A stretch of DNA of 64,000 nucleotides from Novosphingobium sp. (GCF_027486195.1 NZ_JAIXPP010000059.1:62001-126000), one strand, 5' to 3'. Shown: positions 53,456 to 63,153, counted from the first letter of the stretch. A program made the numbers and translations. The notes: a model not told the origin generated them from the sequence alone.

Positions 53456-54786
53456 GTCGCTTCCTTCTGGTGAAGTGTCTTGTCTGCAAACGTGCGTACG
53501 AGTCGGAGTTCAGGGAACCAGATCGCCCACGCCGCGGTAATGATTATCGCACCCACCCCGCCGAATACAACCGCGCCAGTTGCGCCGAGGAGGGCTGCGG
53601 CGACGCCAGATTGCATTTCACCCAGCTCGTTCGAAGCCGAGATGGCAAGGCCGGAAATCGCCGAAACCCGGCCGCGCACGGCATCCGGCGTATAGAGCTG
53701 GACCAGCGTGTTGCGGATGAACACCGAAACCATGTCAGCCGCGCCGAGTGCTGCCAGCATCGCCAGCGAAAACAGGTAGTCGCGGCTCAGGCCGAATCCG
53801 ATGGTGGCTGCGCCATAGACGGCAACGGCGATCAGCATCTTCGCGCCCACGCCACTGGCAATCGGCCGGCGTGCCAGCAGCAGCGCCACGATCACCGCGC
53901 CCACCCCCGGCGCTGCGCGCATCAGGCCAAGGCCGTTGGGGCCGACGGGATGGCCATCGATCATCAGGATATCGCGCGCGTAGACCGGCAGCAGCGCCGT
54001 CGCGCCGCCCAGCAGCACGGCAAAGAGATCGAGCGTCACGCAGCCGAACAGGAAGCGGTCGTGCCACACGAAGGTCAGCCCGCCGACAATTTGCGAGAGT
54101 GGATGCGCGCGCTTGTTCTCGTCCGGCGGCGGCAACGGGCGGATGCGCAGGACCAGCAGGGTGGCAGTGCCCAGCAGCAGAGCGGAAATGGCATAGGGCA
54201 GGGCGGGAACCTGCGCGAAGAGCAGGCCGGCAATCGCCGGGCCGCCCACCGAACCGGCCTGCCACGCCATGGAATTGATCGCGACAGCGCGGGGCATCAG
54301 CCGCACCGGCACGATATTGGGCGCGATCGAGGCCATCGCGGGGCCGATGAACACGCGCGCGATGCCATGCAGCGCGCCGAGCGCAAAGAGCAGCGGAAGG
54401 GTGAGGTGACCAATCAGCGTCGCCGCCATGAGCACCAGCGCGACGACCATGTCGACAGCATTGGCAAAGCCGGCCACCAGTCGGCGGTCAAAGCGGTCTG
54501 CGACAAGACCGGCGACAGGCGTGAGCAGCAGGACCGGCAGGAACTGCGCCAGGCCGAGCAGGCCCAGCTGAAACGCGGCCGCGCCGATGCTCATGCCATA
54601 TTGGCTGCGCGCTACATCGTAGAGCTGATAGCCCAGCACCACGACCATGCCGGTCGTGGCGAAGACCGAAAGGAACCGGGCCAGCCAGAAGCGGCGGTAG
54701 TCCGGAATATCCAGCGGCGAGCGAGGTTCGTCTGCGGGCAAGGTCACGCCGTCCGAATGGCAGCGCGGCGCGACCTTGCCAAGCAA
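53452..54786 (-). CDS. MFS transporter
   Basis: The 444-residue protein has about 11-12 membrane helices. Features include [40 protein letters not shown] (MFS motif A-like) and [23 protein letters not shown], typical of the enterobactin exporter/MFS_3 group. The substrate is unknown. It is upstream of cysK in the same run and 54 bases downstream of the TonB receptor gene. Confidence 0.9.
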   Translation of the reverse strand: MLGKVAPRCHSDGVTLPADEPRSPLDIPDYRRFWLARFLSVFATTGMVVVLGYQLYDVARSQYGMSIGAAAFQLGLLGLAQFLPVLLLTPVAGLVADRFDRRLVAGFANAVDMVVALVLMAATLIGHLTLPLLFALGALHGIARVFIGPAMASIAPNIVPVRLMPRAVAINSMAWQAGSVGGPAIAGLLFAQVPALPYAISALLLGTATLLVLRIRPLPPPDENKRAHPLSQIVGGLTFVWHDRFLFGCVTLDLFAVLLGGATALLPVYARDILMIDGHPVGPNGLGLMRAAPGVGAVIVALLLARRPIASGVGAKMLIAVAVYGAATIGFGLSRDYLFSLAMLAALGAADMVSVFIRNTLVQLYTPDAVRGRVSAISGLAISASNELGEMQSGVAAALLGATGAVVFGGVGAIIITAAWAIWFPELRLVRTFADKTLHQKEAT

Positions 54787-54840
54787 GCAAAACTCACCGG
54801 CGGTTTAATTCTTCCCCGCCGTTCAGATATTTCCCGTGGT

Positions 54841-56994
54841 TCAGATCTTCAGCGTTGCCGTCAGGCGGATGTCGCGCCCGGCGATCGGAACGAAGTCGCG
54901 CGTTTCCGAAGTGGCGAGGCGGCCGACCTTGTCGAGCAGGTTGTTGCCCGAGAGGATGAGCGCGAGCGGCCCGTTCTTGCCCATCGGACGCCACGTGACA
55001 TTGGCGTTCAGCAGCGTGTAGCTGTCCACCGGGTTCTCGTAGGTGGTGACGCGGTCCTGCCGCGCGTGGACGATCGCCTCAATGTTGGCGCCGACGCGGT
55101 CGGATTCGTAGGTGAGGCCGCCGCGCACACGCAGCGGCGGAATGCGCGGAGCCGGGCCGGAACCGGTGAGGCTGGCGTGGACATAGTCGACCGCGCTTTC
55201 GAGCGAGAGCGAGCGGCCATTGTCCCAAGTCAGCGCCTTCCACGAACCTTCGGCTTCGAGGCCGCGGAACTTCGCGGGCAGCTGGATGTACTGGTAGACC
55301 GGCGCGCCTTCGATCCGCTCGCCAGTGGGGATCGGCGCGATGAAATTGCTGAAGTCCGTGGCGTAGGCGGTGAACGCCCCGGCGAAGCGGTCGCTGTGAT
55401 AGCGCAGCCCCGCTTCGACCGTGTTGCTGCGTTCGATCCGGAAGGCGGGATTGCCGCGCTCGTAGGACTGGGTCGCGTCGTGCAGGCCGTCGATGTAAAG
55501 CTCCTCCGCCGTCGGCGCGCGCTCACCGTGCGTGGCGGCAAGGCTCAGCGTCACGCTTTCAAGCGGATGCCAGGCAATACCGGCGCCGGCAGCGAAGAGA
55601 TCGAAGCTGCGGCCGGAATCATTGGGGCCGAGGCCCTTGGGCTTCACTGAAACGTGCTCGCCGCGCAGGCTGCCTTCCAGATCGACAGGCCCGAGCGAAA
55701 GCTGCTGGCGGGTGAAGCCGGCGATGCGCTCGGTCACCGAATTGGGCAGCAGCGGCTCACCTTCGATGCGGAAGTTGCGCGTACCATACTGGATGCCGCT
55801 TTCGCCGCGCCAGCCGCCGTGGCGGGCCTGGGTCAGCACGAAGCGCGATTCGATCGACTTGTTGAAGAAACGGGTGCCCGCGACGCCGTCCTCGATCTCG
55901 GCATGGGTGTAGTCACCGTAGGCGACGCGTGCTTCCAACCGGTCGAAGAACCCGCCAAGATTGACGCTGCCGCGCAGGTCATAGCGCGTCTGGCGCAGCG
56001 ACAGCGAGACCGGATCGGGTGCTGCAGCCGAAGGACGCGGCGGAATGCCGTAGTCGCTGTTGAGGCGCTGGACCGAAACACCGAGCGAGCCGCCGCTGTC
56101 GATGAAGGCAAGGCCGGCACCGAAGGCGGAGCCGCGCGCCCACGAATTGGCAAGGCGCCCGCGCGCATCGATCCCGGCGGTCAGGTTCGCCGCGCCTTCG
56201 GGATCGCCGGCGGCGGTGAGGTCATCAGCTTCGGCGCGCAGCCGGGCGCGCAGCGGTTCGGATACGACATCGCCGCCGATGCGCACGTCGCCCGCGCGGT
56301 TGTACGAAGCGTCGAAATGCGCGGCAAGCCGGGGGGCGATCGCCACATCGACCGCGCCGCCCAGGTTGACCGAATCTGCTGCCGAGCCATAGGCACCAAG
56401 CGCGTTCACCGTGATTGGCTTGTCCGGCATGCGGCGCGGGATGCGCCGGTCGAGCGCGTTGACGGCGCCGCCTGCCGGGTCTGCCGCGTAGAGCAGCACT
56501 TCCGGCCCATGGAGCACGTCGATCTGTTCGACATTGAGCGTATCGATGGCAACGCCGTGGTCCGCCGAGACCGAGCTTGCGTCGAGCGCGCCGAGGCCGT
56601 CGGTCAGCACTTGCACGCGCGGGCCGTCAAAGCCGCGCAGGACAGGGCGGGATGCGCCGGGAGCAAAGCCGCTGGTCGAAACGCCGGGGAGATGCGCGAG
56701 CACGCTGCCGATCTGCGCGGCGGCGCGGCGGGCGAGGTCTTCGCCATTGATCACGACCGGCGCCACGATCGCGTCGCGGTCGCCCGAGATCAGGCGCCCG
56801 GTCACCACGATCGGGGCGTGGCCTGCGTCATCGGTCTGGGTCGTGCTGATCTGCCCGGGCGATGCCGCCTGCGGCCCACCGGTTGCTGCGGGAGCCGGGC
56901 TGGCCGGATCCTCCGCGGCGGCGAAGGCAGGATTGGAGAATGCGAGAAGAACGGCGCTGAGCGCAGTGCTGGCGGCAAGCGTGGATTTATGCAT
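54841..56994 (-). CDS. TonB-dependent outer-membrane receptor
   Basis: The 717-residue protein has a signal peptide (STALSAVLLAFSNPAFA), a short linker rich in Pro/Ala, a TonB-box-like PIVVTGRLIS, a plug domain (VLAHLPGVSTSGFAPGASRPVLRGFDGPRVQVLTDGLGALDASSVSADHG) and a 22-strand barrel ending in DIRLTATLKI with a hydrophobic terminal residue. The plug resembles zinc-uptake (ZnuD-like) and cobalamin-type receptors, but no metal ligand can be read with certainty. The start is ATG 56994; the frame extends to 57060 through the regulatory region. A palindromic operator lies 44 bases upstream. Confidence 0.92.
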   Translation of the reverse strand: MHKSTLAASTALSAVLLAFSNPAFAAAEDPASPAPAATGGPQAASPGQISTTQTDDAGHAPIVVTGRLISGDRDAIVAPVVINGEDLARRAAAQIGSVLAHLPGVSTSGFAPGASRPVLRGFDGPRVQVLTDGLGALDASSVSADHGVAIDTLNVEQIDVLHGPEVLLYAADPAGGAVNALDRRIPRRMPDKPITVNALGAYGSAADSVNLGGAVDVAIAPRLAAHFDASYNRAGDVRIGGDVVSEPLRARLRAEADDLTAAGDPEGAANLTAGIDARGRLANSWARGSAFGAGLAFIDSGGSLGVSVQRLNSDYGIPPRPSAAAPDPVSLSLRQTRYDLRGSVNLGGFFDRLEARVAYGDYTHAEIEDGVAGTRFFNKSIESRFVLTQARHGGWRGESGIQYGTRNFRIEGEPLLPNSVTERIAGFTRQQLSLGPVDLEGSLRGEHVSVKPKGLGPNDSGRSFDLFAAGAGIAWHPLESVTLSLAATHGERAPTAEELYIDGLHDATQSYERGNPAFRIERSNTVEAGLRYHSDRFAGAFTAYATDFSNFIAPIPTGERIEGAPVYQYIQLPAKFRGLEAEGSWKALTWDNGRSLSLESAVDYVHASLTGSGPAPRIPPLRVRGGLTYESDRVGANIEAIVHARQDRVTTYENPVDSYTLLNANVTWRPMGKNGPLALILSGNNLLDKVGRLATSETRDFVPIAGRDIRLTATLKI

Positions 56995-57000
56995 TGGCGA

Positions 57001-57023
57001 CACCCGAAGCGTTGTTTCGGGTG
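57001..57023 (-). promoter_or_regulatory. Leader hairpin just before the TonB receptor start
   Basis: CACCCGAA and its complement TTCGGGTG, with a seven-base loop, lie six bases upstream of ATG 56994. The GGTG that could serve as ribosome site is inside the stem, so the hairpin could limit translation. Confidence 0.5.
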
Positions 57024-57037
57024 TCGCTTTAGCGTGA

Positions 57038-57052
57038 TGATATAATATATCA
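57038..57052. promoter_or_regulatory. Palindromic AT-rich operator (Zur/Fur-type) upstream of the TonB receptor
   Basis: TGATATA and TATATCA flank one central base, a 15-bp palindrome in otherwise GC-rich DNA. Size, AT content and position upstream of a TonB receptor resemble metal-regulator boxes. It could also include a -10 element (TATAAT at 57041-57046 on the plus strand). Confidence 0.5.
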
Positions 57053-57105
57053 AGTGACAATCGGCAGTCTGAACCACTTCCGTGCGCAGCCGATGCTGCG
57101 CTGCA

Positions 57106-57444
57106 TCAACGGCTGCGCTGAAGCCTTGGATTGGGCTGCAAAGACTTGATCATCATCAGGAAATCGTCGCCTCTGATAATGCGTTCGAACTGGAACCCGG
57201 CGCGGGTGCCGTCGCTCCAGACAAGGAAGGCCTCGATTCGCCCGATGTGCTGCAGGCGGATGGTGATACGCTCACCGCGCTGGAGGGCGACTTCGCCCTT
57301 CACCATGAAGCCGGTGGTGGAGATGTTGATGACATGCAGCATCACATCTCCCAGCCGGCGATGTTCGCCGATCAGGGGCAAGTCTACCGGATGGCGGGTT
57401 GTGAGCCGCTGATCGGTGACGGAAAGCTGTGCGCCGCTGGCCAT
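57106..57444 (-). CDS. PilZ domain protein
   Basis: The 112-residue protein is a single PilZ-like domain: RLTTRHPVDLPLIGEHRRLGDVMLHVINISTTGFMVKGEV, where NISTTG stands for the D/NxSxxG motif, then LQRGERITIRL and FLVWSDGTRAGFQFERII. The RxxxR motif expected at the N-terminus for c-di-GMP binding appears only in degenerate form (RLTTRH). Ligand binding is therefore uncertain. It stands alone between the TonB receptor and tyrS. Confidence 0.85.
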   Translation of the reverse strand: MASGAQLSVTDQRLTTRHPVDLPLIGEHRRLGDVMLHVINISTTGFMVKGEVALQRGERITIRLQHIGRIEAFLVWSDGTRAGFQFERIIRGDDFLMMIKSLQPNPRLQRSR

Positions 57445-57570
57445 GGTCGCTCCTCGTGATGGTCAAGCACACGAGTATCTGAAGCCAATAGGCTGATAAT
57501 TCGTAAAGGCCCGGCACCGTTTTGCCGGTTTGCGGTAAAGGCTTGCCGGTTAACGGCAAGCTGATGCCGG

Positions 57571-58812
57571 TCAGGCCGGGCGCAGGACGCCGTGCTTCTT
57601 TTTGCCCGAGGAAACGCGGATTTCAGCGCCTTGAAAGGCGATGACGTGCGCTTCGTCGGTCACCGAATGACCTTCGACCCGCGCGCCGCCGCCCGCGATC
57701 AGGCGCTTGGCCTCGCCGCGGCTCGCCGCAAAGCCCAGCCCGATCAGCGCATCTATCAGCGCGATGCTGCCATCGGGGCAAGCGAGCGAGGGCAGGTCTG
57801 CGCCGACACCGCCGCCAGCGAAGGTCGCCGCCGCGGTCGCTTCAGCCGCCGCCGCCGCTTCCGCGCCGCGCACCAGCTTGGTGACTTCGTTCGCCAGCAC
57901 GACTTTGGCCGCATTGATCTCGCTGCCGCCAAGCGCCTCGAGCCGCGCGATCTCGTCGAGCGGAAGATCGGTGAACAGGCGAAGGAAGCGGCCGACGTCG
58001 CGGTCATCGACGTTGCGCCAGTATTGCCAGAAGTCCCATGCGGGGAGCGCATCTTCGTTGAGCCAGACCGCGCCCGCCGCCGTCTTGCCCATCTTGGCGC
58101 CGTCAGCCGTCGTGAGCAGCGGGGTGGTGAGGCCGTAGACCTCCACACTTTCCATACGCCGCGTCAATTCGATGCCGTTGACGATATTGCCCCACTGGTC
58201 CGAGCCGCCCATCTGCAACCGGCATCCGGCCGTTAGCGCGAGTTCGCGGAAATCGTAGGCCTGAAGGATCATGTAGTTGAATTCGAGGAAGGTCAGCGGC
58301 TGCTCGCGCTCGAGCCGGAGCTTGACCGAATCGAAGGTCATCATCCGGTTGATCGTGAAGTGCGGGCCGACGGTGCGCAGCAGTTCGACATAGCCGAGCG
58401 CGCTGAGCCAGGTGTCGTTGTCGACCATCACCGCGTCGGTCGGGCCGTCGCCGAAGGTGAGCAGCTTTTCGAACACGGTGCGGATCGAGGCGATGTTGGC
58501 GGCGATGTCTGCGCTCGTTAGCATCTTGCGGCTCTCGTCCTTGCCCGAAGGATCGCCGACCTTGGTCGTGCCGCCGCCCATCAGAACGATGGGCTTGTGC
58601 CCGGCCTGCTGGAGCCGGCGCAGCATCATGATCTGCACCAGGCTGCCGACATGGAGCGATGGCGCGGTCGCATCGAAGCCGATATAGCCCGGCACGATCT
58701 GCTTCGCCGCAAGCGCATCGAGGCCGTGGGCATCGGTGACCTGGTGGACATAGCCGCGCTCGCTGAGCAGGCGGAGGAGCGAAGAGGTGTACGGAGGGGC
58801 GTTCTGGGTCAT
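57571..58812 (-). CDS. tyrS: Tyrosyl-tRNA synthetase
   Basis: The 413-residue class I enzyme has the HIGH-like motif HVGS ([17 protein letters not shown]), the tyrosine pocket [10 protein letters not shown] and [11 protein letters not shown], the KMSKS-like KMGKT, and a C-terminal S4 RNA-binding domain ([22 protein letters not shown]). It charges tRNA-Tyr. The gene is divergent from the DOMON-like gene, with 32 bases between the starts. Confidence 0.97.
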   Translation of the reverse strand: MTQNAPPYTSSLLRLLSERGYVHQVTDAHGLDALAAKQIVPGYIGFDATAPSLHVGSLVQIMMLRRLQQAGHKPIVLMGGGTTKVGDPSGKDESRKMLTSADIAANIASIRTVFEKLLTFGDGPTDAVMVDNDTWLSALGYVELLRTVGPHFTINRMMTFDSVKLRLEREQPLTFLEFNYMILQAYDFRELALTAGCRLQMGGSDQWGNIVNGIELTRRMESVEVYGLTTPLLTTADGAKMGKTAAGAVWLNEDALPAWDFWQYWRNVDDRDVGRFLRLFTDLPLDEIARLEALGGSEINAAKVVLANEVTKLVRGAEAAAAAEATAAATFAGGGVGADLPSLACPDGSIALIDALIGLGFAASRGEAKRLIAGGGARVEGHSVTDEAHVIAFQGAEIRVSSGKKKHGVLRPA

Positions 58813-58844
58813 GACGCGGCGCGCCTAGCACGAAAGAGCAAGGC

Positions 58845-59387
58845 TTGGAAACGTTCGACCTGACCGCGCATCCGGCACATCCGGCCAAAGTTGTTTCCGC
58901 AATAGCAGCGCGCATTCTCTCGTTCGATGCGAACTGGCTCACGCTGCGCTGGAAGGTGGACGGGGCGCGCGCGCTCGTGTTGCCGCCGTTTGCGGGGCGC
59001 GCACGGACGGACGGGTTGTGGCAGACGACTTGCTTCGAGCTCTTTGTGAAGGCGCCGGGCGGGGAAGGGTATGCCGAGTTCAACCTTTCGCCCTCCGAGC
59101 GCTGGGCGGCGTATGATTTTAGCGGGTACCGTGCAGGAATGGCCGAGCGGGCGATGGAGCGGCCGCCGGTGTGCACGCCGCGCCGGGGCGGGTCGGTGCT
59201 GATCTTCGATGCCGCGATCCCGGCGAGCGCGCTGCCGCCGCTGCCGTGGGCTTATGGGCTGACCGCGGTGATCGAGGAGGAAGGCGGGATCAAGTCCTAC
59301 TGGGCAATGGCGCACCCGCCCGAGAAGCCCGACTTCCACGATCCGGCTTGCATGGCCGGGCGGCTTGCGGCACCGGAAGCGGCATGA
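58845..59387 (+). CDS. DOMON-like domain protein
   Basis: The 180-residue protein resembles the single-domain DOMON-like family (CBM9-like beta sandwich): LTLRWKVDGARALVLPPFAGRARTDGLWQTTCFELFVKAPGGEGYAEFNLSPSERWAAYDFSGYR, and near the C-terminus SYWAMAHPPEKPDFHDPACM. Such domains bind sugars or haem; the role here is unknown. There is no signal peptide. It overlaps the following NamZ gene by four bases. Confidence 0.85.
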   Translation: METFDLTAHPAHPAKVVSAIAARILSFDANWLTLRWKVDGARALVLPPFAGRARTDGLWQTTCFELFVKAPGGEGYAEFNLSPSERWAAYDFSGYRAGMAERAMERPPVCTPRRGGSVLIFDAAIPASALPPLPWAYGLTAVIEEEGGIKSYWAMAHPPEKPDFHDPACMAGRLAAPEAA

Positions 59388-60583
59388 AGTTCGGTATCGA
59401 TCGCTTGCTCGCCGACCCGGCGCTGCGCGCGCCGCTTGAGGGCAAGCGCGTCGCGCTCGTTGCTCATCCTGCCTCGGTGACGGAGGGTCTCACGCATTCG
59501 CTCGATGCCTTGGCCGCCTGCCCGGGGATCACATTGTCCGCGGCGTTCGGGCCGCAGCACGGGCTGCGCGGCGACAAGCAGGACAACATGGTCGAGACCG
59601 AGGACTTCATCGACCCGTTGCTCGGCATCCCGGTGTTCAGCCTCTACGGCGAAGTGCGGCGACCGACAGCGCGGATGATGGACAGCGCCGATGTGTTCCT
59701 GTTCGACCTGCAGGACCTGGGCTGCCGGATCTACACCTTCGTGACGACGCTGCTCTATCTGCTTGAGGCCGCAAGCGGGACCGACAAGGCCGTGTGGGTG
59801 CTCGATCGGCCCAATCCGGCGGGCCGCCCGGTGGAAGGCACCACGCTTCTCGCGGGCTGGGAAAGCTTCGTCGGCGCAGGGCCGATGCCGATGCGGCATG
59901 GGCTGACGCTCGGCGAGATGGGGCGCTGGTTTGTTCAGCATTTCAAGCTCGACGTGGACTACCGCGTGGTGGCGATGGAGGGCTGGGAGCCGGAAGGGCC
60001 GGGCTGTGGCTGGCCGCAGGACCGGATCTGGATCAATCCGAGCCCGAATGCGGCGAGCCAGAACATGGCGCGGGCTTATGCAGGCACGGTCATGATCGAG
60101 GGTGCGACGCTTTCGGAAGGGCGCGGGACGACGCGGCCGCTGGAAGTGCTGTTCGGTGCGCCCGACGTCGATGCCAAGGCGGTGCTGGCCGAAATGCAGG
60201 CCTACGCGCCGGAGTGGTTGGCGGGGTGCGCCATCCGGGAGTGCTGGTTCGAGCCGACTTTTCACAAGCATGTCGGCAAGCTCTGCAATGCGCTGATGAT
60301 CCACGCCGAGGGCGCGTTCTACGATCACCACGCGTTCCGGCCGTGGCGGCTGCAGGCGCTGGCGTTCAAGGCGGTGCGGCGGCTCTATCCGGACTATCCG
60401 CTGTGGCGCGATTTTCCGTATGAGTATGTCACCGACAAGCTGGCGATCGATGTGATCAACGGCGGGCCGGGGCTGCGGGAGTGGGTAGACGATCCGGCGA
60501 GCACGCCCGCCGATCTGGAAGCACTGGCGGGGCCGGACGAGGCTGCGTGGATCGAGACGCGGGCGCCGTTCCTTCTGTACTGA
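59384..60583 (+). CDS. Exo-beta-N-acetylmuramidase NamZ-like (DUF1343)
   Basis: The 399-residue protein matches the DUF1343/NamZ family: GKRVALVAHPASVTEGLTHSLDAL, FGPQHGLRGDKQDNMVET, VFSLYGEVRRPTARMMDSADVFLFDLQDLGCRIYTFVTT and DRPNPAGRPVEGTTL. NamZ of other bacteria releases terminal MurNAc from peptidoglycan fragments in wall recycling. No signal peptide is seen, so it may act in the cytosol here. ATG 59384 overlaps the DOMON-like stop, and the two are translationally coupled. Confidence 0.9.
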   Translation: MKFGIDRLLADPALRAPLEGKRVALVAHPASVTEGLTHSLDALAACPGITLSAAFGPQHGLRGDKQDNMVETEDFIDPLLGIPVFSLYGEVRRPTARMMDSADVFLFDLQDLGCRIYTFVTTLLYLLEAASGTDKAVWVLDRPNPAGRPVEGTTLLAGWESFVGAGPMPMRHGLTLGEMGRWFVQHFKLDVDYRVVAMEGWEPEGPGCGWPQDRIWINPSPNAASQNMARAYAGTVMIEGATLSEGRGTTRPLEVLFGAPDVDAKAVLAEMQAYAPEWLAGCAIRECWFEPTFHKHVGKLCNALMIHAEGAFYDHHAFRPWRLQALAFKAVRRLYPDYPLWRDFPYEYVTDKLAIDVINGGPGLREWVDDPASTPADLEALAGPDEAAWIETRAPFLLY

Positions 60584-60872
60584 AGCGGGACAGAATCCCG
60601 GCAAGTTGACACAGTTGACACAGTCCTGAGAGGAAACTCCGAGGGCTTTTTTCAGACGTTTGACGCACCTGCGCGAGCCGAGCCTGATGCTTCGACAAGC
60701 TCAGCATGAGCGGGTTTGGGTCGGGTTCACGAGGTTCAATGAGCAGACCTCGATGATATGCGACCCGGTGGGTTGTAGGACAGCGGTTTGTGCCGTCCGG
60801 CAGGCAGCCCATCCCCGGGTCAAGCCCGGGGTGACGATGTGGAGGGGCGGCTGAGGTGAGGCGGGTGCCGTC
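60584..60872. repeat. Intergenic region with REP-like palindromes
   Basis: This 289-bp gap between the NamZ and 2OG-oxygenase stops has no gene. It holds a CTTCGACAAGCTCAGCATGA unit (about 60690-60709), a common sphingomonad intergenic repeat, and a hairpin CCCCGGG-TCAAG-CCCGGGG (60813-60831). They probably serve as a convergent terminator. Confidence 0.6.
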
Positions 60873-61580
60873 TCAACTCGCATCATGAAAGATGATCCCC
60901 AGCGTCTGGCGTTCGCCGGAAAGCACGGTGCTGACGCCGTGGCGCATCGCCGATTTGGACCAGCCGGTCGAGGCAAGGCGGGGTTTGTCGCGGACCGGGA
61001 TCAGCGCGATCTGGCCTTGCCGGATGGGCACGACTTCGACGCGGCTCTGCATGCGGGGGCGGTTTTCGACCAAGGTCAGTGCGCCGCCGATGTAGCTTTC
61101 GTCATCGCTTAGCATGACGACGGCTTGCAGGGGGAAGTGGATCGGCCCGTAGAGGTCCTGATGCAGGCAGTTGTAGTCCCCCAAGCGGTAGCGCAGCAGG
61201 AGCGGGGTCGGGCGCGGCTGGCCGAAGGCGTGGCAGCGCGCGAGGAGGGCCTCGTGCGTGGTGGGCCAGATGTCCGGCTGGCCGAGGTGCTCTGACCATG
61301 TGTTGGCGATGTGCGCAAGCGGGGGATAGAGCGCGGTGCGCAGGGCGGTTACCACATCGGGCAGCGGATAGGCGAAGTAGCGGTACTCGCCTTTGCCGAA
61401 GCCGTGGCGAGCCATGGTGACGGTCGAGCGGAAGAGGCTGTCGTCGTGGTAACTGGCGGCGAGGGCGGCGCAGGTTTCGGTGTCCAGCACGCGCGGGGTG
61501 AGGGCGTAGCCGAGGTCGTCGAGGCTTTGAGTGAGCGCGGGCCAATCAAGCGCGGCGATCCGGTTTTTCAGGTTTTGCAT
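60873..61580 (-). CDS. 2-oxoglutarate/Fe(II)-dependent oxygenase family protein
   Basis: The 235-residue protein has the double-stranded beta-helix oxygenase pattern: LLLRYRLGDYNCLHQDLYGPIHFPLQAVVML with HxD (CLHQDLYG), a distal His in SAMRHGVSTVLSGERQTLGIIFHDA and a 2OG-binding Arg in ERQTLGIIF. The N-terminal ALDWPALTQSLDDLGYALTPRVLDTETCAALAASY is typical of a bacterial group annotated as prolyl 4-hydroxylase-like. The substrate is unknown. ATG 61580 is chosen over the frame's earlier start. Confidence 0.85.
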   Translation of the reverse strand: MQNLKNRIAALDWPALTQSLDDLGYALTPRVLDTETCAALAASYHDDSLFRSTVTMARHGFGKGEYRYFAYPLPDVVTALRTALYPPLAHIANTWSEHLGQPDIWPTTHEALLARCHAFGQPRPTPLLLRYRLGDYNCLHQDLYGPIHFPLQAVVMLSDDESYIGGALTLVENRPRMQSRVEVVPIRQGQIALIPVRDKPRLASTGWSKSAMRHGVSTVLSGERQTLGIIFHDAS

Positions 61581-61647
61581 GGCGGACGACTTAGCCTGAC
61601 CGACGGGGCGGCACACTCCGGCTATTGCGGTCGAACTCGCCGTGCCG

Positions 61648-61685
61648 CGCACCCCCACCCGGCCTCCCCCGAACGGGGGAGGGGA
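61648..61685. repeat. Half copy of the glyS-type palindromic repeat
   Basis: CACCCCCACCCGGCCTCCCC and GAACGGGGGAGGGG correspond to the right half of the repeats in glyS. It lies in the 179-bp divergent gap between the oxygenase and the next methyltransferase. Confidence 0.7.
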
Positions 61686-61759
61686 AGAAGAGGGGGCGGG
61701 GGGGATGAGCCTTCCTTAAGTTTTGTGCAGTAGGTGCCGAGGCTTGGACGACCATCGGG

Positions 61760-62629
61760 ATGACCTGCGTGACCTGCAACAACTGTGGAACGGCCGGCGC
61801 GGCGCATTTGTTCCGGGCCAAGGGCTATGATCTGGTGCGCTGCTTCGGCTGCGGGCTCGCCTACATCGCCAACCCGCCGAGCGCGGAGGAGCTGAAGGTG
61901 CTCTATTCGGCGGGCGCTTCCTATCACGCGGCGCTGTGCGATCCGGCGAGCGAGACCTTTGCGACACAGGACCGGATCGCGGTGCGGCACCTTGCCGAGA
62001 CGCTGAGAGGTGTGAAGCGGGGGCGGCTGCTCGATGTGGGCTGCTCGATCGGACAGTTTGCCGCGCGGGCCAAGGCGGCGGGCTTTTCCGCGACGGGGCT
62101 GGAGATGAACGAGGCGAGCGCGATATTTGCGCGGTCGCACTTCGGGCTCGAAGTGGCGGAAGGCACGATCCACGATGCACCGCAGGAGGCGGGCTCGCTC
62201 GACGTGCTGACGATGTTCGACGTGATCGAGCATGTGCCCGATCCGCTGGGCGATCTGCGCAAGGCGTTCGATCTGCTCGCGCCGGGGGGCACCATCGTGC
62301 TGTCTACGCCCAATATCGACGGCCTGTTTCCGAAGCTCTCGCTGCCGCTGGCCAAGAAGCTGGACTACTGGCCGCATCCCGAGCCGCCTTATCACCTCTA
62401 CCAGTTCTCGGTGAAGACGCTGGGGGCGATGCTGGAGAAGGCGGGCTTTGCGGTGGCGGAAACCCGGCATTTTGCCATCGATCTCGCCTATACTTTCGGC
62501 CAGGTGCAGACCCTGCTGAAGATGCCGAAGCGGCTGGCCTATGCCGGGCTGTTTGCGCCGCTGGCGGCTCTGGGGCCGATGATCGGGCAGGGCGACTGGA
62601 TCTATGTGACGGCGCGCAAGGCCCCGTGA
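61760..62629 (+). CDS. Class I SAM-dependent methyltransferase with N-terminal zinc-finger-like motif
   Basis: The 289-residue protein starts with two CxxC pairs (CVTCNNCG and CFGCGLAY), typical of methyltransferases with a zinc ribbon. The Methyltransf_23-type fold follows: GRLLDVGCSIGQFAARAKAAGFSATGLEMNEAS, VLTMFDVIEHVPDPLGDLRKAFDLLAPGGTIVLSTPNID. Related enzymes act on sugars or on lipid and quinone precursors. The substrate is open, and no sugar or LPS gene is adjacent. Confidence 0.88.
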   Translation: MTCVTCNNCGTAGAAHLFRAKGYDLVRCFGCGLAYIANPPSAEELKVLYSAGASYHAALCDPASETFATQDRIAVRHLAETLRGVKRGRLLDVGCSIGQFAARAKAAGFSATGLEMNEASAIFARSHFGLEVAEGTIHDAPQEAGSLDVLTMFDVIEHVPDPLGDLRKAFDLLAPGGTIVLSTPNIDGLFPKLSLPLAKKLDYWPHPEPPYHLYQFSVKTLGAMLEKAGFAVAETRHFAIDLAYTFGQVQTLLKMPKRLAYAGLFAPLAALGPMIGQGDWIYVTARKAP

Positions 62630-62710
62630 TTGCCCTGTAACCTGATTGCCCTGCTGGCTGGTTGACGGAAGGCAGCCGGAGCCCGACCTTGGCCAGCGAA
62701 GGAGATTGGC

Positions 62711-62992
62711 ATGGTCGAGGCACGGTGGAACGGCGCGGTGATTGCGCGCAGCGACGATACGGTGGTGGTTGAGGGCAACCACTATTTTCCGCTTGAGGCG
62801 GTAGACGCGGCGGTGCTGAAGCCCAGCGCGACGACGAGCATGTGCCCGTGGAAGGGGACGGCGCAATACTATTCGCTGGTGGTGGACGGCGCGGAGAACC
62901 GTGACGCGGCGTGGTATTATGCCGAGCCGAAGGACAAGGCCGCGCAGATCAAGGGGCGGGTGGCGTTCTGGAAGGGTGTGACGGTGGGGTAG
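62711..62992 (+). CDS. DUF427 family protein
   Basis: The 93-residue protein is a complete DUF427 domain: ARWNGAVIARSDDTVVVEGNHYFPLEAVDAAVLKPSATTSMCPWKGTAQYYSLVVDG, then AAWYYAEPKDKAAQIKGRVAFWKGV. The CPWKG motif is characteristic. The family's function is unknown. Confidence 0.92.
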   Translation: MVEARWNGAVIARSDDTVVVEGNHYFPLEAVDAAVLKPSATTSMCPWKGTAQYYSLVVDGAENRDAAWYYAEPKDKAAQIKGRVAFWKGVTVG

Positions 62993-62997
62993 GAGGA

Positions 62998-63153
62998 AAG
63001 AACCCCTCCGCCTTCGCTTCGCTCAGGCACCTCCCCATTTGTGCCTGCGGCAAAAATGGGGAGGGAAGAAGGAGTGGCTCTTCGTGCTCCTCTCCATTTT
63101 TGCGAAGCACAAATGGGGAGGTGGCAGCCCGCAGGGCTGACGGAGGGGTTCTT
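62998..63153. repeat. Long imperfect inverted repeat
   Basis: Outer arms GAACCCCTCCG and CGGAGGGGTTC, inner arms CCTCCCCATTTGTGC (63030-63044) and GCACAAATGGGGAGG (63107-63121), and a nested CAAAAATGGGGAGG/CCTCTCCATTTTTG pair fold into one large hairpin. It lies between convergent DUF427 and enoyl-CoA hydratase genes and may act as a terminator. Confidence 0.8.

Noticed and set aside
53470..55650. Open frame of 726 codons on the plus strand
   Set aside because: Antisense of the MFS and TonB receptor genes; composition is that of a shadow frame.
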